Shown here: piece after piece, positions 32,696-54,099 of the stretch
Numbering within the stretch: the first letter of the stretch is position 1
Layout: each line of letters begins with the position of its first letter
NCBI RefSeq assembly: GCF_037975245.1
Contig: NC_092575.1
Span: 6,451,501-6,515,500, forward strand
Source of the DNA: Apostichopus japonicus
Lineage: Eukaryota > Echinodermata > Holothuroidea > Aspidochirotida > Stichopodidae
DNA length: 64,000 nt
Direction: 5' to 3'
Notes under the pieces: model-generated
The model's database searches: none
What the model was told of the DNA's origin: nothing
The model's input: the letters and a program-made list of their open reading frames with translations, nothing else
Position numbers and translations under genes: made by a program

Positions 32696-35330
32696 CCATT
32701 GTTCATAGAAACTATTGATGTTGTAGCTTTATACTATGGAGACTTGAACAGCAATCCTAGTGGCGAGTTCATTTTGCGTTTTCGCGAGTAGATTTTTAGT
32801 CACGGTCGCCAAAAAGCTAGTACTTTTAAAAATATTTGTCGAGGTCTGAAAACCTTTTAAAACATTATTTCTCATGATAGGAATCATGGATACTTTTCAT
32901 ACATGGTAGGCCTGTATAGATTTGCCAAACTGAGTACAGGGATCTTGTTGCCTGTAAGGTCAAATCTCATTTGAGGTCAGCAGAGGTCAAACTCTGAAAA
33001 TCCTTTTACGTGATATCTAACGATGGGAATCGTGGATACTTCTCATACTTGGTGTGTGGATGCATCACATTGAGTAGGCTTTAAGACCCTTATTGTTTTG
33101 GTGGCGGTGTGCATTACCACGTACAGTAGACTGACCTGTGTTTATCATGCCATAGTGTAAATTGTACATTAAAATAGTGGTTCGGGCCATTTATTATGTA
33201 AACAGTTATTTCTGGTTAACCAGCAGGAGTCTAGTGCAATGAAGTCCATCGAAACCTCAATGCATTTTGCCATTCTGGTAAGATCCTGGCTCTGTGCCCC
33301 TGTCCTATAGCAACATGTGCATAATAGCTTTAGTACTGCAAGTTATATCCTTACATGTGCATCCTAACCTATCAATGGAACTAATCGGCCTGTATAAGGG
33401 TTCTCCTACATCCCTTTTATAGGGAGCGCTTTGTATGGACTTCTGATAGTCATTGAATATATTACGGGCCTGTATGTAGAATTATCGCATGCACTTTCCA
33501 TATAAGGTTTCCAATTCTTTATAGCCCAAGTTATCGATAAGAGGAAATTGTGGCCAGTGATATAGTGAGTGCTCTCAGGGGCGGATCCATGTAGAGAGGG
33601 GGGTGGGGGTGTCCTACCCAGACCCAGATAATATTTTAAGCTGTAAAGTAGGTAAAAATATGTACTAACATATTTCAGATATAATTACACTTCCTTATGT
33701 ATTTTATATACTTCAATATCCAAGTACAGTAACCGTGATCATGTAATACCCACACTTACCCACTGAACATTTGATATGAAATAGTTGCATATATAGTAAT
33801 GGGGTGGGAAGGCGTGGGGTGGGTTGCAAGTGTGTGGGTGATACGATAAAAAAAAATATATTTTTACAGAATATGTAACCAAAACAAATTGACCTGTTTG
33901 GTCTGTTAACAGGAACACTAAAACATTTATGAAGTAAAATAGCCGGTTGACAAGTTTCTACTTGACGAAGATGTAACGAAAGTTTCAATCGGTTGACAAG
34001 GCTTTGGTTACATTTTAATTACTTGACGTTCGATTAAATATACCAATTTATCTATTAATAATATGATAACCAATTTTCACTTTCCTTTCTGTGTTATCGT
34101 ATTGTATTTGATAATGGACAAAACTGTATAACGTGTGTGTGTTTTTAAATAAATGCATTGCCCAAAGTTGAGTGCATTGCCTAAAGTTAATCGAACCTTA
34201 GATCGCTAATCCATTATGCCTTAGCCATTAACCTTCGCCTTTTGACTACAACACCCTCCTCTATACAATAAAATGAATAAATTACAGTTACTTTCCCAAA
34301 TTGGGGATTGTCAAGCAACTCGGAACAAAGTTATTTTCCAGTAGAGAAATTACAGTAACTCCACAACATGCATTTCAGAATGTAAGCTGTGTGAGATACT
34401 TCTTTGACGAGGAAACTATAAGACCCTCTGAAATGTATACGAACGCATTGGGTTCCACATTAAACCTTGTGAAATATACGTTTTAATTCGTAAATTGCCG
34501 ACGTCATTATTTTATATGCAATATAAAGGTGAACTTTTCCAGCATTAATTGTTATAAGACTTCTTAATATGTAATTGTTTGATTACATTATTTGCTGTCC
34601 GTTAATAACATGCTTTCGAAGAGGGGGGGGGGGGGGGTTACCAACATTTCGGAAAAAATGCTTCTATCTTTAATAGCTTGCTGCTCGACAAAAAACAATC
34701 TGTCCTTTTAACAAAATTTACATTCTTCGTATCTTGCTCCAAATAGTATTTGTGTCGTATAGATGTTACAGGAAGACAGAAAGAAAATATTGATATTTAG
34801 AGTCCTCGAAATATTAGGAATTCAACACCACCAACCCTTCGCCTCACCCCATCCATCCCCTGCCCAGTCAAAAGAGAGACTTGAATGCAACAAGTTACAT
34901 TGTTAATGTGTTGCAGCAGTGCAGGCTACATTCTACAGTAGCAGGCTACAGTCGAAGCATCCAAAATAGCAATTTGTTAATATATTCTCCTCTTTAAAAA
35001 GGTAAAGAATCCCCAAACTATTAACGGTTATTGACCTATTGAGATATCAAGTATTTGATTTTAACAGAATGTAAAAACTTTTTCAAATTGATGATACGGT
35101 TAAATGGATAACATAGATCCAATAAACGATAAAACTCTCTTTGTTTTATTAGAAGGGTTATCTTGTAAAGATATAGTGTGCTGTCACATTTGAATAGTAA
35201 TGAAGAAACCCTATTAAAAAATGGCATTTTCTTAAATGACATATTCAGGTACGTTGAATACAGTATTATCTACCATGCACCTTTACTTCAGGATGTATCT
35301 CAATTTACTGAAGAATCGAGACTTGCGGTA
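32696..35330. other. Intergenic, no gene seen
   Basis: Apart from a MITE-like terminus at 33577 (GGGGCGGATCCATG) and a G tract at 34623-34637, I see nothing beyond short chance frames. Confidence 0.4.
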
Positions 35331-35347
35331 TTCTGGTTTATAACCAC

Positions 35348-35656
35348 GCTGGGGGCGCCCCACCCCCCCCCCCGCTTCGCAAGTCAGAAACCCCCTTTTT
35401 CAATTCCAAATGAGAAAAACATCTCATTTGGAGCACCAAATTGCATCTAAGGCCAGGTGAAAATGTAAAATTATTTACAAAATGGAGTGGGTGTTGAAGT
35501 GTGCTATATTGCACCAAATTGCATCTGAGGCCACCTGGAAATGCAAAAAAATCCAAAGGGAAGGGGGATACCGTCTCCCCTTAGATCCCCTCCCCAGGCC
35601 GGCCATCAGTCTTTAGCCCCACCCCCTCCCACTCAAAAGTACCTTCCTACGCCATT
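35348..35656 (+). mobile_element. MITE, CTACGCC family
   Basis: Same family as the cluster at 42872-43600: CGCTTCGCAAGTCAGAAA, ATCTCATTTGGAGCACC, GCACCAAATTGCATCTGAGG, CCCCTTAGA, and an end CTTCCTACGCCATTG. Its left end is unclear. Confidence 0.7.
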
Positions 35657-35906
35657 GTATATAAGTGCGAATATATAGGTTAACTTAACGCGGAAAAACT
35701 ATAGGATATATAGAAGATCCTTTGCCAAATACGTTTACAAATACACGTTAGCGAGTACGCACGAGTACCAGGTAACTATGCTGATACACTTTGCTAAGAG
35801 TATGGACTCACTACAAGTCACGGTGGCTTATTCGTTGGTTGATGGAGTTCCCACAGAGGGTGTTAAATGAATTTGGAAGGGATTGTCTTAAATTAAACTT
35901 GATGTA

Positions 35907-35955
35907 CCTCAGAGGGTCCTCAGTGGGTCCCCAGTGGGTCCCTCGGTGGGTCCAG
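35907..35955 (+). repeat. Short GGGTCC tandem repeat
   Basis: About four imperfect copies of a 12-14-bp unit with CAGTGGGTCC. Confidence 0.6.
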
Positions 35956-35959
35956 GGAT

Positions 35960-37228
35960 GATGCAAGACTTTATGTTTTGTTGCGGGGGGGGGGGGGGGC
36001 ATCAGGGAGTGTGGCAGAAATAACCTACTTTCAATATATATTTGAAAACAACATTTTCTAACCATTTTCTTTGGGGACCAGACAAATATTTGTGGCGACG
36101 CCAATGACATATCTTATATACTCTTTACAATGCACACGATTGAAATTAGCTTTTTACATTATGCTGATGATACTGCAATACCGTGAGAATTTTTCTGAAT
36201 AAACCGACCGTGGCTGTATGATCAAAATATTTATCAACGGGATGTAGTTAATGTAGTTTCAATATGTAATCAAAGTTTGATACGTCATTCAAACAAATTG
36301 AAAAAGCAAAAGTCGGTAAGTTTTATTAAACAGGAATCATATAATCATACAATACATTAATAATATTTATTATCGTGTTGCTAATTTTATACATACTACA
36401 CTTGGACCCTGGAATGTACTAACTGTTTATAGACTAATAAACAGAAAGTGATTTTAATGAAATGCAATTATATGAAATGAAACGAGAGGAGGTCAAACTG
36501 GACCGCAGGTCCATTAAAACTGTCATGCTCCATCGCTTGTGAGTGGTTAATGATGCATAAACAGTGGCGGGTCCAGGACTTATCGGAAGAGTTAGTCGAG
36601 ATACAAGTATTGGGATATACCCGAATAGGGCATCAAAGAAAACATCGGTGTTAAGAAATTCCCACGCGCCAGGGGTGCCATTTTCCCACTATACACTTCG
36701 TTTAGAGAAAGTACGTTCAGAATAGTGCAGCTTCCTCTCCTCCCCTTCCCCACTTCCCCCACCCCCACCTCGTCCCTTATGGCCCCTCCCGGGATCTGTT
36801 TCTGTTATAAATACACTCAATGACTATCAGTAAGCGCTTGGAATAGTTCTATTGTTATTTAAATTAAGGGTATGTACAACTCACAGGCTTTGAGGACGGC
36901 TATTCAGCTTTCTCATATATATCATGTCATTGACTCAAAGTGAACACGTTCGTGTTTGAGTAGGGACTTACGGTCACGTGCTCGGCACCCTCGTCATTAT
37001 GTGATTGTGCTTGAGCTCATTATTTTTGTTCATAAATGAGAAGATATGATAAAGTACTTCGTGCTTCATTTTTATGGTAACAGAAAGTGAAAATGCATCT
37101 TTATAGATTGCACAATCTATTAATACGTTCATCATAACGAGAAATGTTCACGCATACAGTCGGACAGGCAGACGAACCAGCAAAGCTTCTCTACGATACA
37201 GACGGTAGCAAGTAAACTAGTTCGAAAG
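35960..37228. other. Intergenic upstream of the Ig-receptor gene
   Basis: No coding sequence seen. There is a G tract at 35985-35998 and a MITE-like terminus CAGTGGCGGGTCCAGG at 36562. The promoter of the gene that starts at 37229 should be within the last few hundred bases; I recognise no clear core element. Confidence 0.35.
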
Positions 37229-46627
<9,399 letters not shown>

Positions 46628-46729
46628 AAAGCTTAACTTGGTATTGGGAAACCAGGGTGCAGGTCTGTAAGGATCTCAGGATTTCCTTAGACGAGTGTTA
46701 TGTATAGGAGGCGTAGCAGTATTCCACAG

Positions 46730-46735
46730 AATAAA
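46730..46735 (+). terminator. Polyadenylation signal of the Ig-receptor gene
   Basis: AATAAA about 100 bases after the stop codon; another lies at about 46747. Confidence 0.6.
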
Positions 46736-46759
46736 AAAAAAACATAAATAAAATCGTGC

Positions 46760-48400
46760 ACTCCTCACTTGTAAAGATTGTCCTCATAAATATTTTTAAT
46801 TTTACTTTGATTGTGTATCAGCGCATGGAAACTGATAAGTGAAGACCGAAAGCCTCTAGCTCACCATGAGGTGCCTTCCTTGATAAGTGGGAACCACGGT
46901 AACAGAGGACACGTGTAAAAAGTTAAAAACAGTCCAGCAGAAATAAGCAAAATGACGGTCCTTGCCTTTTCAAACTTGTTTGTTCCATTTAATATGATAA
47001 TAATTTATAGATCGTTTTCACAATTTGCTATAGACTAGCATTTTAAGGATGATGTTGAACACAAAGTAAATAAATATGGCCGTCATTTCTACATTCCGTT
47101 ATATGAGGAAGATGTACACCATGGGAGATAATCAAGCCTTTTCGTTAATTATACTAAACAATTACTTTCTCTTTATCTAGATTATGATAGAAAACATATT
47201 CGAAGACTGGCATATTTAATTTTGGTAAATTTTGACGTTTTCTACATTGTAACAAATTATATTTGCCCATTCTTTATGTTTTTACTTCATCTGACAGTGT
47301 CTAATCTTCTTCATTTCTTGATTCAGTTAAATAAGATTATAATATTATTCAACAAGAAAGTAAAGGAATGGATAAAAGGAATCACATTCTACACTGATAA
47401 TTATACTATTAGACAATTTTGTTTTCTCTAAAACGCATGTGCACATTACTAGAGTTACATCAGCCATTAGTGGTGGACAGGCGACGTACAACTCTACTGC
47501 AGGAGTGACACACGGACCTCGAATAAGAATACTAGTATCACCAGAGAATAGCAATGCACCAGTATGTACATAAAAGAAATGGGTTATAAACTTCACACCT
47601 GGCCTTATTACTCATTTCACTACAGATTGAACCAGAAATTATTATTAAAGTAATAGACATATAGGCAAACACTAAATTGGATGATTTAAGGCAGCGTCTT
47701 TGTAAAAGCTTAATGTTTAAATCACATATAATACGGTAGTGCATTAATCTTGGTATAGATGATTCAGATAAATCGATGATGACAAACTTATTGTGATAAA
47801 TACTTTCTAATGACACAGCTATGATGACATTTCAACACTAACTGATTTGTATTTGTTATTCGTGAAGAATTAAAATCTGTTTAACATCTGCAGTCATAAA
47901 CATTAATGTTTGCTACTTGGGTGTTGTTTACTATGTGACAAACCTATCGATCGGACAGGCCAATGCTTTTTTGAGTTTTAGTATGTTTTGAGTTTTAAGT
48001 TGTTAAATTTGTCTGTTTTTTCTTCTCTTTCGTGAATGCTCCCTTTCACGCAATGAACAATCGCTGGCAAGAGGCATGCTTTGAAAAGGAGGTGTTGCCG
48101 CCATTACAAGGTCACTGGTCCATCCCACAAGCAAGCAGATGTATTTGCAAATGGAACAGTGTACAATGATTTTTTTATATATAAAACAACCTGACACAAA
48201 CAAGACAGCAGACACACACGTCTCTCACAAGTATGCTCCAGAGGTTCTTCATACTTAATTACAGATAACCAGCTAAATACAAAGTAACGCGAAACAAAAC
48301 AATATATACATATGTGATCGACAAGTTGAGCGAAAATGACATTTGAAACTTACCACAAGCCCTAGAGACTTTAGATAGTCTACACTTAACAATGTGGTGA
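46760..48400. other. Intergenic, no gene seen
   Basis: AT-rich sequence between the Ig-receptor gene and the lone exon at 48930; only short chance frames. Confidence 0.4.
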
Positions 48401-48432
48401 TATCACGGGATCTCTTCTATTTCAGACAGGTC

Positions 48433-48690
<258 letters not shown>

Positions 48691-48929
48691 TAATCATCGC
48701 CTTTACCGAAGCAACCATAATCATCCAACGGTAAACTGCATGGTTCATCTCAAACTTGTTACTTCTTTCCACATATGGTTATATTCGCTTTTCCTTGGTA
48801 TACTGTACATCTTGAGTAAAGGGAAGACTACGTATGAGGTATATAGGGTAACTTCGTAATATTAGTAAGTGAATAAATCTTCATTTAGAGCACAATGGTA
48901 ATGAAATTAACACTTTAAGTTAAACATAC

Positions 48930-49034
48930 TTATGTTTCCATTGAAGTCAATATTCTCGTCGGTAGGGTGGGTGACAGGAAGTCCCTTCTCAGTTTTCCAC
49001 TTGTGTGGATCCACCACGGGGCCTGATATGTACT
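48930..49034 (-). CDS. Lone coding-like exon, unassigned
   Basis: On the minus strand an acceptor (TTAATCACAG) is followed by 105 bases, open in one frame, then a donor (GTATGTTT). Both ends are phase 1, so it is a symmetric exon. The 34-residue peptide includes PVVDPHKWKTEKGLP and HPTDENIDF, a composition typical of real protein. I recognise no family. I found no partner exons nearby, so it may belong to a gene with long introns or be a relic. Confidence 0.4.
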   Translation of the reverse strand, partial: STYQAPWWIHTSGKLRRDFLSPTLPTRILTSMET

Positions 49035-49500
49035 CTGTGATTAAGAATGGTCATAAAATGTCTGGAAATATTTCACTTTAAAAGCAATTTTACTGTTGTT
49101 AAGTACACAAGAAAATTCAACCTATCCCTTTTTTTTTGTTATTGTTTTGGTTGCAGATGAAAGCATGCATCTGATTAATGTTTTCATCTAGAACAAAACA
49201 AAAACAAAGGATGATACACCTTTGTTTGTGTTTGAAATGTTTCATTCGCTCGATCCCTGTAAATAAGCCAAAATTTTGATATTTGTCACACAGTAGTACT
49301 GAATTACAATTGTTCTTTTATAAGGGTGTTAAAATAACCACTTTATTGAAATTATATACACAGACACTAAGGTTTCCTTCCATTTTAAAAACAAATACAT
49401 AAGTTTTGTGACAAGCATCATCATAATTGATCATTAATTCTCATCAAAACACGCACGCACACACAAATACACACACACTAATATATATATATATATATAT

Positions 49501-49680
49501 CAGTGGCGGATCCAGGATTTCGCCGAAGGGGGGGCCCAGATGGGAAATGCCTAATCGTCGTCCTGGGGGAGGGGTCTAAGGGGAGTGGGTGCCCCCCCCT
49601 CCCCTTTGGGAAAATTTCACAAAATATGGAGGTCCTCGGTGCAATCTGGTGCTACTTTTCGTGAAAGTTTGGAGTAAAAT
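49501..49680 (+). mobile_element. MITE left end
   Basis: It begins CAGTGGCGGATCCAGGATTT directly after a TA microsatellite and includes GGGGTCTAAGGGGAGTGGG. The right end was not found, so this is partial. Confidence 0.5.
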
Positions 49681-50522
49681 TTATTTCCAATAAATCATGT
49701 ATTCATGGTTTGCCGGGCATATATTAATTTGGGAATTTCGAGCAATGAGCTGGGAGTTACGTCTTTGGGGAGTAGGTGGTGATGCAAATTACTTTTTACC
49801 AGGCTACTCCAGGCCATTTCATCTTGGATGCCCCCTTCCAGATGGAGACTATTGATGCAGTCAGAGTGCCCCTCTCACCTTCACTTTATCAGAATGATGG
49901 TGTACTCTTTTTGCAAATTTATTTTACAAAAAATTTCACGCACAGTGGCGTAGCTAGGATTTTTTGAGTGGGGGGGGCCATGGGGGGCTGTTCTTTCTTG
50001 TGGGGGGGCGGAGTTTACTATCAACGCTCCGCGCCACCTTGGTTGGCGCGGAGCGTACAGAGAAAATTTGAGATTTCAGCACCCCCCAGATCGCAGGAGA
50101 TGGCACCTGTGAGGCAAAATAGCAACCAAAAAGATGTGCAACTTTGGTGACAGAAATGCAAAAAAAGTTTTTTCTCTTTCATGCTGACTGGCCTCGCCAA
50201 CTCAGCCAGACTTTTAACTTGAGGGAAGTTGGCATCATTTGTCGTTTCAAGCTGTCAAGGCCTTTCTCCCAACTCAAACCCCTGTGGGCTACCGGTAGAT
50301 TTGCAGGATATGCCCACATGTGGATTTAAATAGCATTAGAGGAAGGGGGTGGAAGACTAACACGCATCGATGTTTCGGTAATGGTCCACATTGATGGCTC
50401 GGTGCTTATTAGGCCATTTATTGGGTTTCTTGAGGCAGCTGTCATCAGAATCTGGCTTTTTGTGCCAATCGATGACCGATAACATGTATTGGTATGTAAA
50501 TTTCTTCATCATATATCTAGCA

Positions 50523-50753
50523 ACACTCTAAAAACAAATGAGTGGATTTCATTCCATTGGAGTGATCACTCGGCGCACTTCAAATTAAGAGTAAAATTTA
50601 ACTCTATTGGAGTTAACCCTCACTCCTAATATGAGTGAATATAACTCTATTAGGAGTTAAGATTTACTCAAATGGAGTGGAAATTCACTCTTATACCGGA
50701 ATGTGCTCAGTGATCACTCCCATGGAGTGAAATTCACCTATGTTTTTATCAGT
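50523..50753. mobile_element. Long-inverted-repeat MITE
   Basis: The left 55 bases (CTAAAAACAAATGAGTGG, then GGAGTGATCACTCGG) are the inverse of the right end (CAGTGATCACTCC, then TGTTTTTATCAG). The centre is full of ACTCC/GGAGT pairs, so the whole 230 bp can fold on itself. No coding capacity. Confidence 0.7.
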
Positions 50754-50778
50754 ACAGTACAGTGCATATCATCATAGA

Positions 50779-50808
50779 CGTACGTACGTACGTACTACGT
50801 ACGTTCGT
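50779..50808. repeat. (ACGT)n microsatellite
   Basis: GACGTACGTACGTACGTACT, self-complementary tetranucleotide repeat. Confidence 0.9.
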
Positions 50809-51339
50809 ATATCAGACGCACTCGATACCCACGATACGATACGGTCCTGGAGAAACTATTTCCACTCATCATTTTTTAAGGCGATACAGTAGTGAGTATT
50901 GAACAGGCACAGCCGCATGTTTGCAGGAAATTCAGAATTCCCAATATTTTATATCTCTACCAGTAGTGAAAATCATGTTTCGACAGTTTCGTGGACATAA
51001 AAAGTTGTTTTGTGGAATATTCAATGACATATCAAGGGCGGATGCAGGATTTGTGACAGGGGGGGGGGGGTCTGACTGGTCCAGCCGCGCCTGAACGTAA
51101 GAATATCTAAGCGGAGCGCCATCATTGGTTGGCGTGGAGCGTACAAGAAAATTTTTGGCTTTACAAACCCCCCAGATGGCCGGAAACGGCACTTCCCGAG
51201 TATTCTAAGCAGCATGTACCTAGCCTGAAAATATGGATCTCATGTCTGCAATTTCAGGCCCCCCGTAGCTACGCCACTGATCACGCATGGGGCACTTTCC
51301 CTCGAGCGCGGTAAAAAATTTAAAAAAAAAAAAAAAAAA

Positions 51340-51395
51340 TTAGGATTTTCAAAAAGGGGGGCCCGGGCCCCCCGGGCCCCCCCCTGGATCCGCCC

Positions 51396-51444
<49 letters not shown>

Positions 51445-51504
51445 TATATATATATGTATATATATGTATATATATATATATATATAAATATATATATATG
51501 TATA

Positions 51505-51570
<66 letters not shown>
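51340..51570. repeat. G/C palindrome of a MITE end followed by (TA)n microsatellite
   Basis: 51355-51396 reads GGGGGGCCCGGGCCCCCCGG and then CCTGGATCCGCCCCTG, an inverted transposon end. A TA repeat runs from 51397 to 51570. Confidence 0.8.
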
Positions 51571-51571
<1 letters not shown>

Positions 51572-51634
51572 CAACATTGGTATTTGGGTTTACTTCAACG
51601 CATGGTAGCTGGGACTAAGGTTTACCTCGGGGAT

Positions 51635-51660
51635 AGGTTTACCTGACACCAGGTAAACCT
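51635..51660. repeat. Perfect inverted repeat
   Basis: AGGTTTACCTG and CAGGTAAACCT are 11-bp arms around a 4-base loop. A third AGGTTTACCT lies just upstream (51618-51627). Confidence 0.85.
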
Positions 51661-51969
51661 AAGTCTAGGGTCTTCTTGTTCAATCAATTTCACTTCCTTT
51701 GAGGAATGATCATTTCGAGTTAAAAGAAAACCTCATTAACTTTTCAATTCCGAAGTTACTAGAAAAAAATTGCTCAATAAAAGGATAAAATTTACCCTCA
51801 AAAGTGGAGGTAATTCCGAAGGGTATATAACAGAATTACGTAGTAGATATACATGGTATATATGTTGATCTCAACTTAACACCTCGATTTTGACCAAATG
51901 CGGCTATGTATAGCTCCAAAACTTTAAGGTTCCTCTAATTACACTGAAATCTTCACTCTTTTACTTTTT

Positions 51970-51999
51970 GGTTCCTTGCTTTTTGCAAAGCAAGGAACC
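51970..51999. repeat. Perfect hairpin
   Basis: GGTTCCTTGCTTT and AAAGCAAGGAACC are 13-bp arms with loop TTGC. A (GT)n tract follows at 52017-52041. Confidence 0.85.
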
Positions 52000-52106
52000 T
52001 ATGCGTTCAACTTGGCGTGTGTGTGTGTGTGTGTGTGTGTGTCAACTTATCATTTTAATTTTGACAGAATATTTTGATGCTTTCGTATACTTATCCTGAA
52101 GATAAG

Positions 52107-52384
52107 TATAAGGGGGGCTGAAAAATATGGAGGGGCGGAAGTATCATTCCGCCCCCCCCCCCGCTTCGCAAGTCAGAAAACCCCTTTTTCATTTCCAAAT
52201 GAGAAAAAAAATCTCATTTGGAGCACCAAATTGCATCTATAAGGCCAGGTGAAAATGCAAAAGTTTTTACAAAATGGAGTCGGTGTTGAAGTGCTACATT
52301 GCACCAAATTGCATCTGAGGCCACCTGGAAATGCCAAAAAAAATCCAAAGGGGAGGGGGACACCCCCTCCCCTTAGACCCCTCA
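52107..52384 (+). mobile_element. MITE, CTACGCC family, truncated
   Basis: Internal part of the same family as 42872-43600 (CGCTTCGCAAGTCAGAAAA, GCACCAAATTGCATCTGAGG, CCCCTTAGACCCCTC). It joins directly to a unit of the 330-bp satellite at 52385, the same neighbour as in the 42.9-kb cluster, so the two were probably spread together. Confidence 0.7.
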
Positions 52385-52640
52385 GGGTTCAGAAGCAAAT
52401 GTCTCTCATGTTAAAAGAGAAATTCTATTCGACTTGTCACCTTAATATATATCTTAAATTATGAGGTCAATATTTAATATTCAAATTATGCTGTATTTTT
52501 AAAGAATAGGGAACTCTTTTAAATACTATTACTGTCTGATGTATAATACTAAGGTCACCATCCGTTCCCCGCTTCAATTTTAGAAGAATTTAAAAGTCGC
52601 GTTTTGTCGAAATTTTAACAAAATCAGGAGAGTAGGGACA
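52385..52640 (+). repeat. 330-bp satellite unit, partial
   Basis: From AGGGTTCAGAAGCAAATG through ATGAGGTCAATATTTAATATTC to TTTTAACAAAATCAGG. It provides the uninterrupted form of the solo-LTR insertion site. Confidence 0.8.
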
Positions 52641-52998
52641 TCTTTTTAATATCATTAGTTTTAAGGTACAGTACTAATGTCTTTTTTTGTTTTCCGCATG
52701 TGTAAATTGGGTGATGCGACCCTCCCCCCCCCCCCTTCCCTCCATCCCGATAATGGTTGAAGGTGGACGAGCGATCTACATTGTGTGCTATTTGGACTTT
52801 TGGTTTGATAAAATAGATATTCTGTCGTTCAGTTTTGCCAAATGTCGAGCCTATGATTCATCTGATCTATCAAGAATCTCGCATTTTCTGATCACTTAAA
52901 ACGAACACAAAAGAGACGCATTGCTTTCTGCTTGCACTGCAAATAGTAAGATTTTTACCTCATCTGTCCAAGATAATTTTAAATTAGATGTTTCCATG

Positions 52999-53080
52999 TC
53001 GTCCGTTAGCTCAGTGGGTTGAGCAGATGACTAAGAAGCTGATATCTAGAGTAAGTTCGAAACTTACCAACGATAGACGA
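52999..53080 (+). other. tRNA-like relic
   Basis: GTTAGCTCAGTGG matches the A box, and GTAAGTTCGAAACTTAC forms a perfect T-arm. Acceptor ends TCGTC and GACGA can pair, but spacing is wrong and the anticodon arm is poor. A tRNA pseudogene or SINE head is likelier than a working tRNA. Confidence 0.45.
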
Positions 53081-53227
53081 ATGTGACAAACTTCTATTTT
53101 GACTTTTCCCTCCTTTTTCAGCCTCGTCTTTCAGTATTACTTCTGAAGTTAGTTTTCTAGCTGATGTGTTGGTATAGTGCGACGGTGTAAGCGAAAGACA
53201 TTGCACTGCTAATCGAGTAAACCGTGG

Positions 53228-53455
53228 CTAGGGTTGGAGACAGACTGGAGGCGATAAATTCTTCGGTTGATTGAGGTATGGTGCTTTTTGTGGCCTAGGA
53301 TCCCGTGCCATGTCTCCCTTGTTGTCGTAAACGAACCCGGGAGGATGCGAGGAGGGTCGGTTGGTCAGAGGTCGACCAGAAGCGTCCTCGATGGCTTCGG
53401 TGAATTGTTGCCTTTGGCCAGTGGGCCGAAGCACTCTCTGCGACCGGCATGCATG
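53228..53455. other. GC-rich coding-like fragment
   Basis: The minus strand is open across this stretch and its base composition is clearly richer in G+C than the neighbours. The peptide has many Arg, Pro and Gln. It joins a 330-bp satellite fragment at 53455. Probably a piece of a retroelement or a captured exon; I cannot name it. Confidence 0.3.
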
Positions 53456-53610
53456 CAGCCTATGTCTCTCATATTGAAAGTGATATTCTATCCGACATTT
53501 AACCTTAATATATGTGTATATATTAAATTTTGAGGTCAATATTTAATATTTAAATTATTCTGTCTTTTTAAAGTGTAGGGACCTCTTTTATACACTATTA
53601 TTGTCTGGAT
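53455..53610 (+). repeat. 330-bp satellite unit, partial and diverged
   Basis: TATGTCTCTCATATTGAAAG through GAGGTCAATATTTAATATT. It lacks the unit start. Confidence 0.7.
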
Positions 53611-53960
53611 ATGATATGATACTGCGTATTGTCTGCAGTTTTCTATCTGGAAATATCGTATTTACATATTGTTTGCCGTCTGGTGATCTTAAATGAACTC
53701 TGACCTACATGAAATTGTGTACAAACTATACAACGCACAAGGCTATCATACGATGCATATATGAGCTCCTTTCATGTTCTGGAGATAAAGCACTGTTGAT
53801 ATATTCACATTTGCCCACTGCTGACCTTTGACCTCCACTACAATCCATTGGTTCGCTAAACTAATTACAGTAAATATCCACATGCCCAATATAAGAACTG
53901 CGTAAGCGACCTTCCCCGAGATATCATGTTAACAAGATTTGCACATTTGTGTTTCCAGTC

Positions 53961-54084
53961 TGATGCACACCTGACGATGATCACACAGCCGCAGTCCCGA
54001 TGCAAGGGGACTGGGGTTGAGAGCGGATCAGTCGTTCGGTTTTCGTGCCAATGTTCTGTCCTGAGCGACTTTCTCTTAAAAAGT
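53961..54084 (+). mobile_element. Retroposon copy 3, 5' truncated
   Basis: Flanked by AGTCTGAT (53957-53964 and 54085-54092), overlapping the element start by a few bases. The body begins GATGCACACCTGACGATG and ends CTTAAAAAGT, like copy 1. The second hairpin is decayed, so this is the oldest-looking copy. Confidence 0.8.
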
Positions 54085-54099
54085 AGTCTGATCGTCCAT

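Larger units (their letters stand above)
49943..51279 (+). mobile_element. hAT-like non-autonomous element, 1337 bp, with nested insertions
   Basis: The left end is CAGTGGCGTAGCTAGG and the right end CCGTAGCTACGCCACTG, giving 14-bp inverted repeats CAGTGGCGTAGCTA. The flanks TTCACGCA and ATCACGCA agree at 7 of 8 bases, the 8-bp duplication typical of hAT transposons. No transposase is present. Inside, related segments occur twice (about 50030-50130 and 51090-51200), and a separate MITE sits at 50523-50753. Confidence 0.65.
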
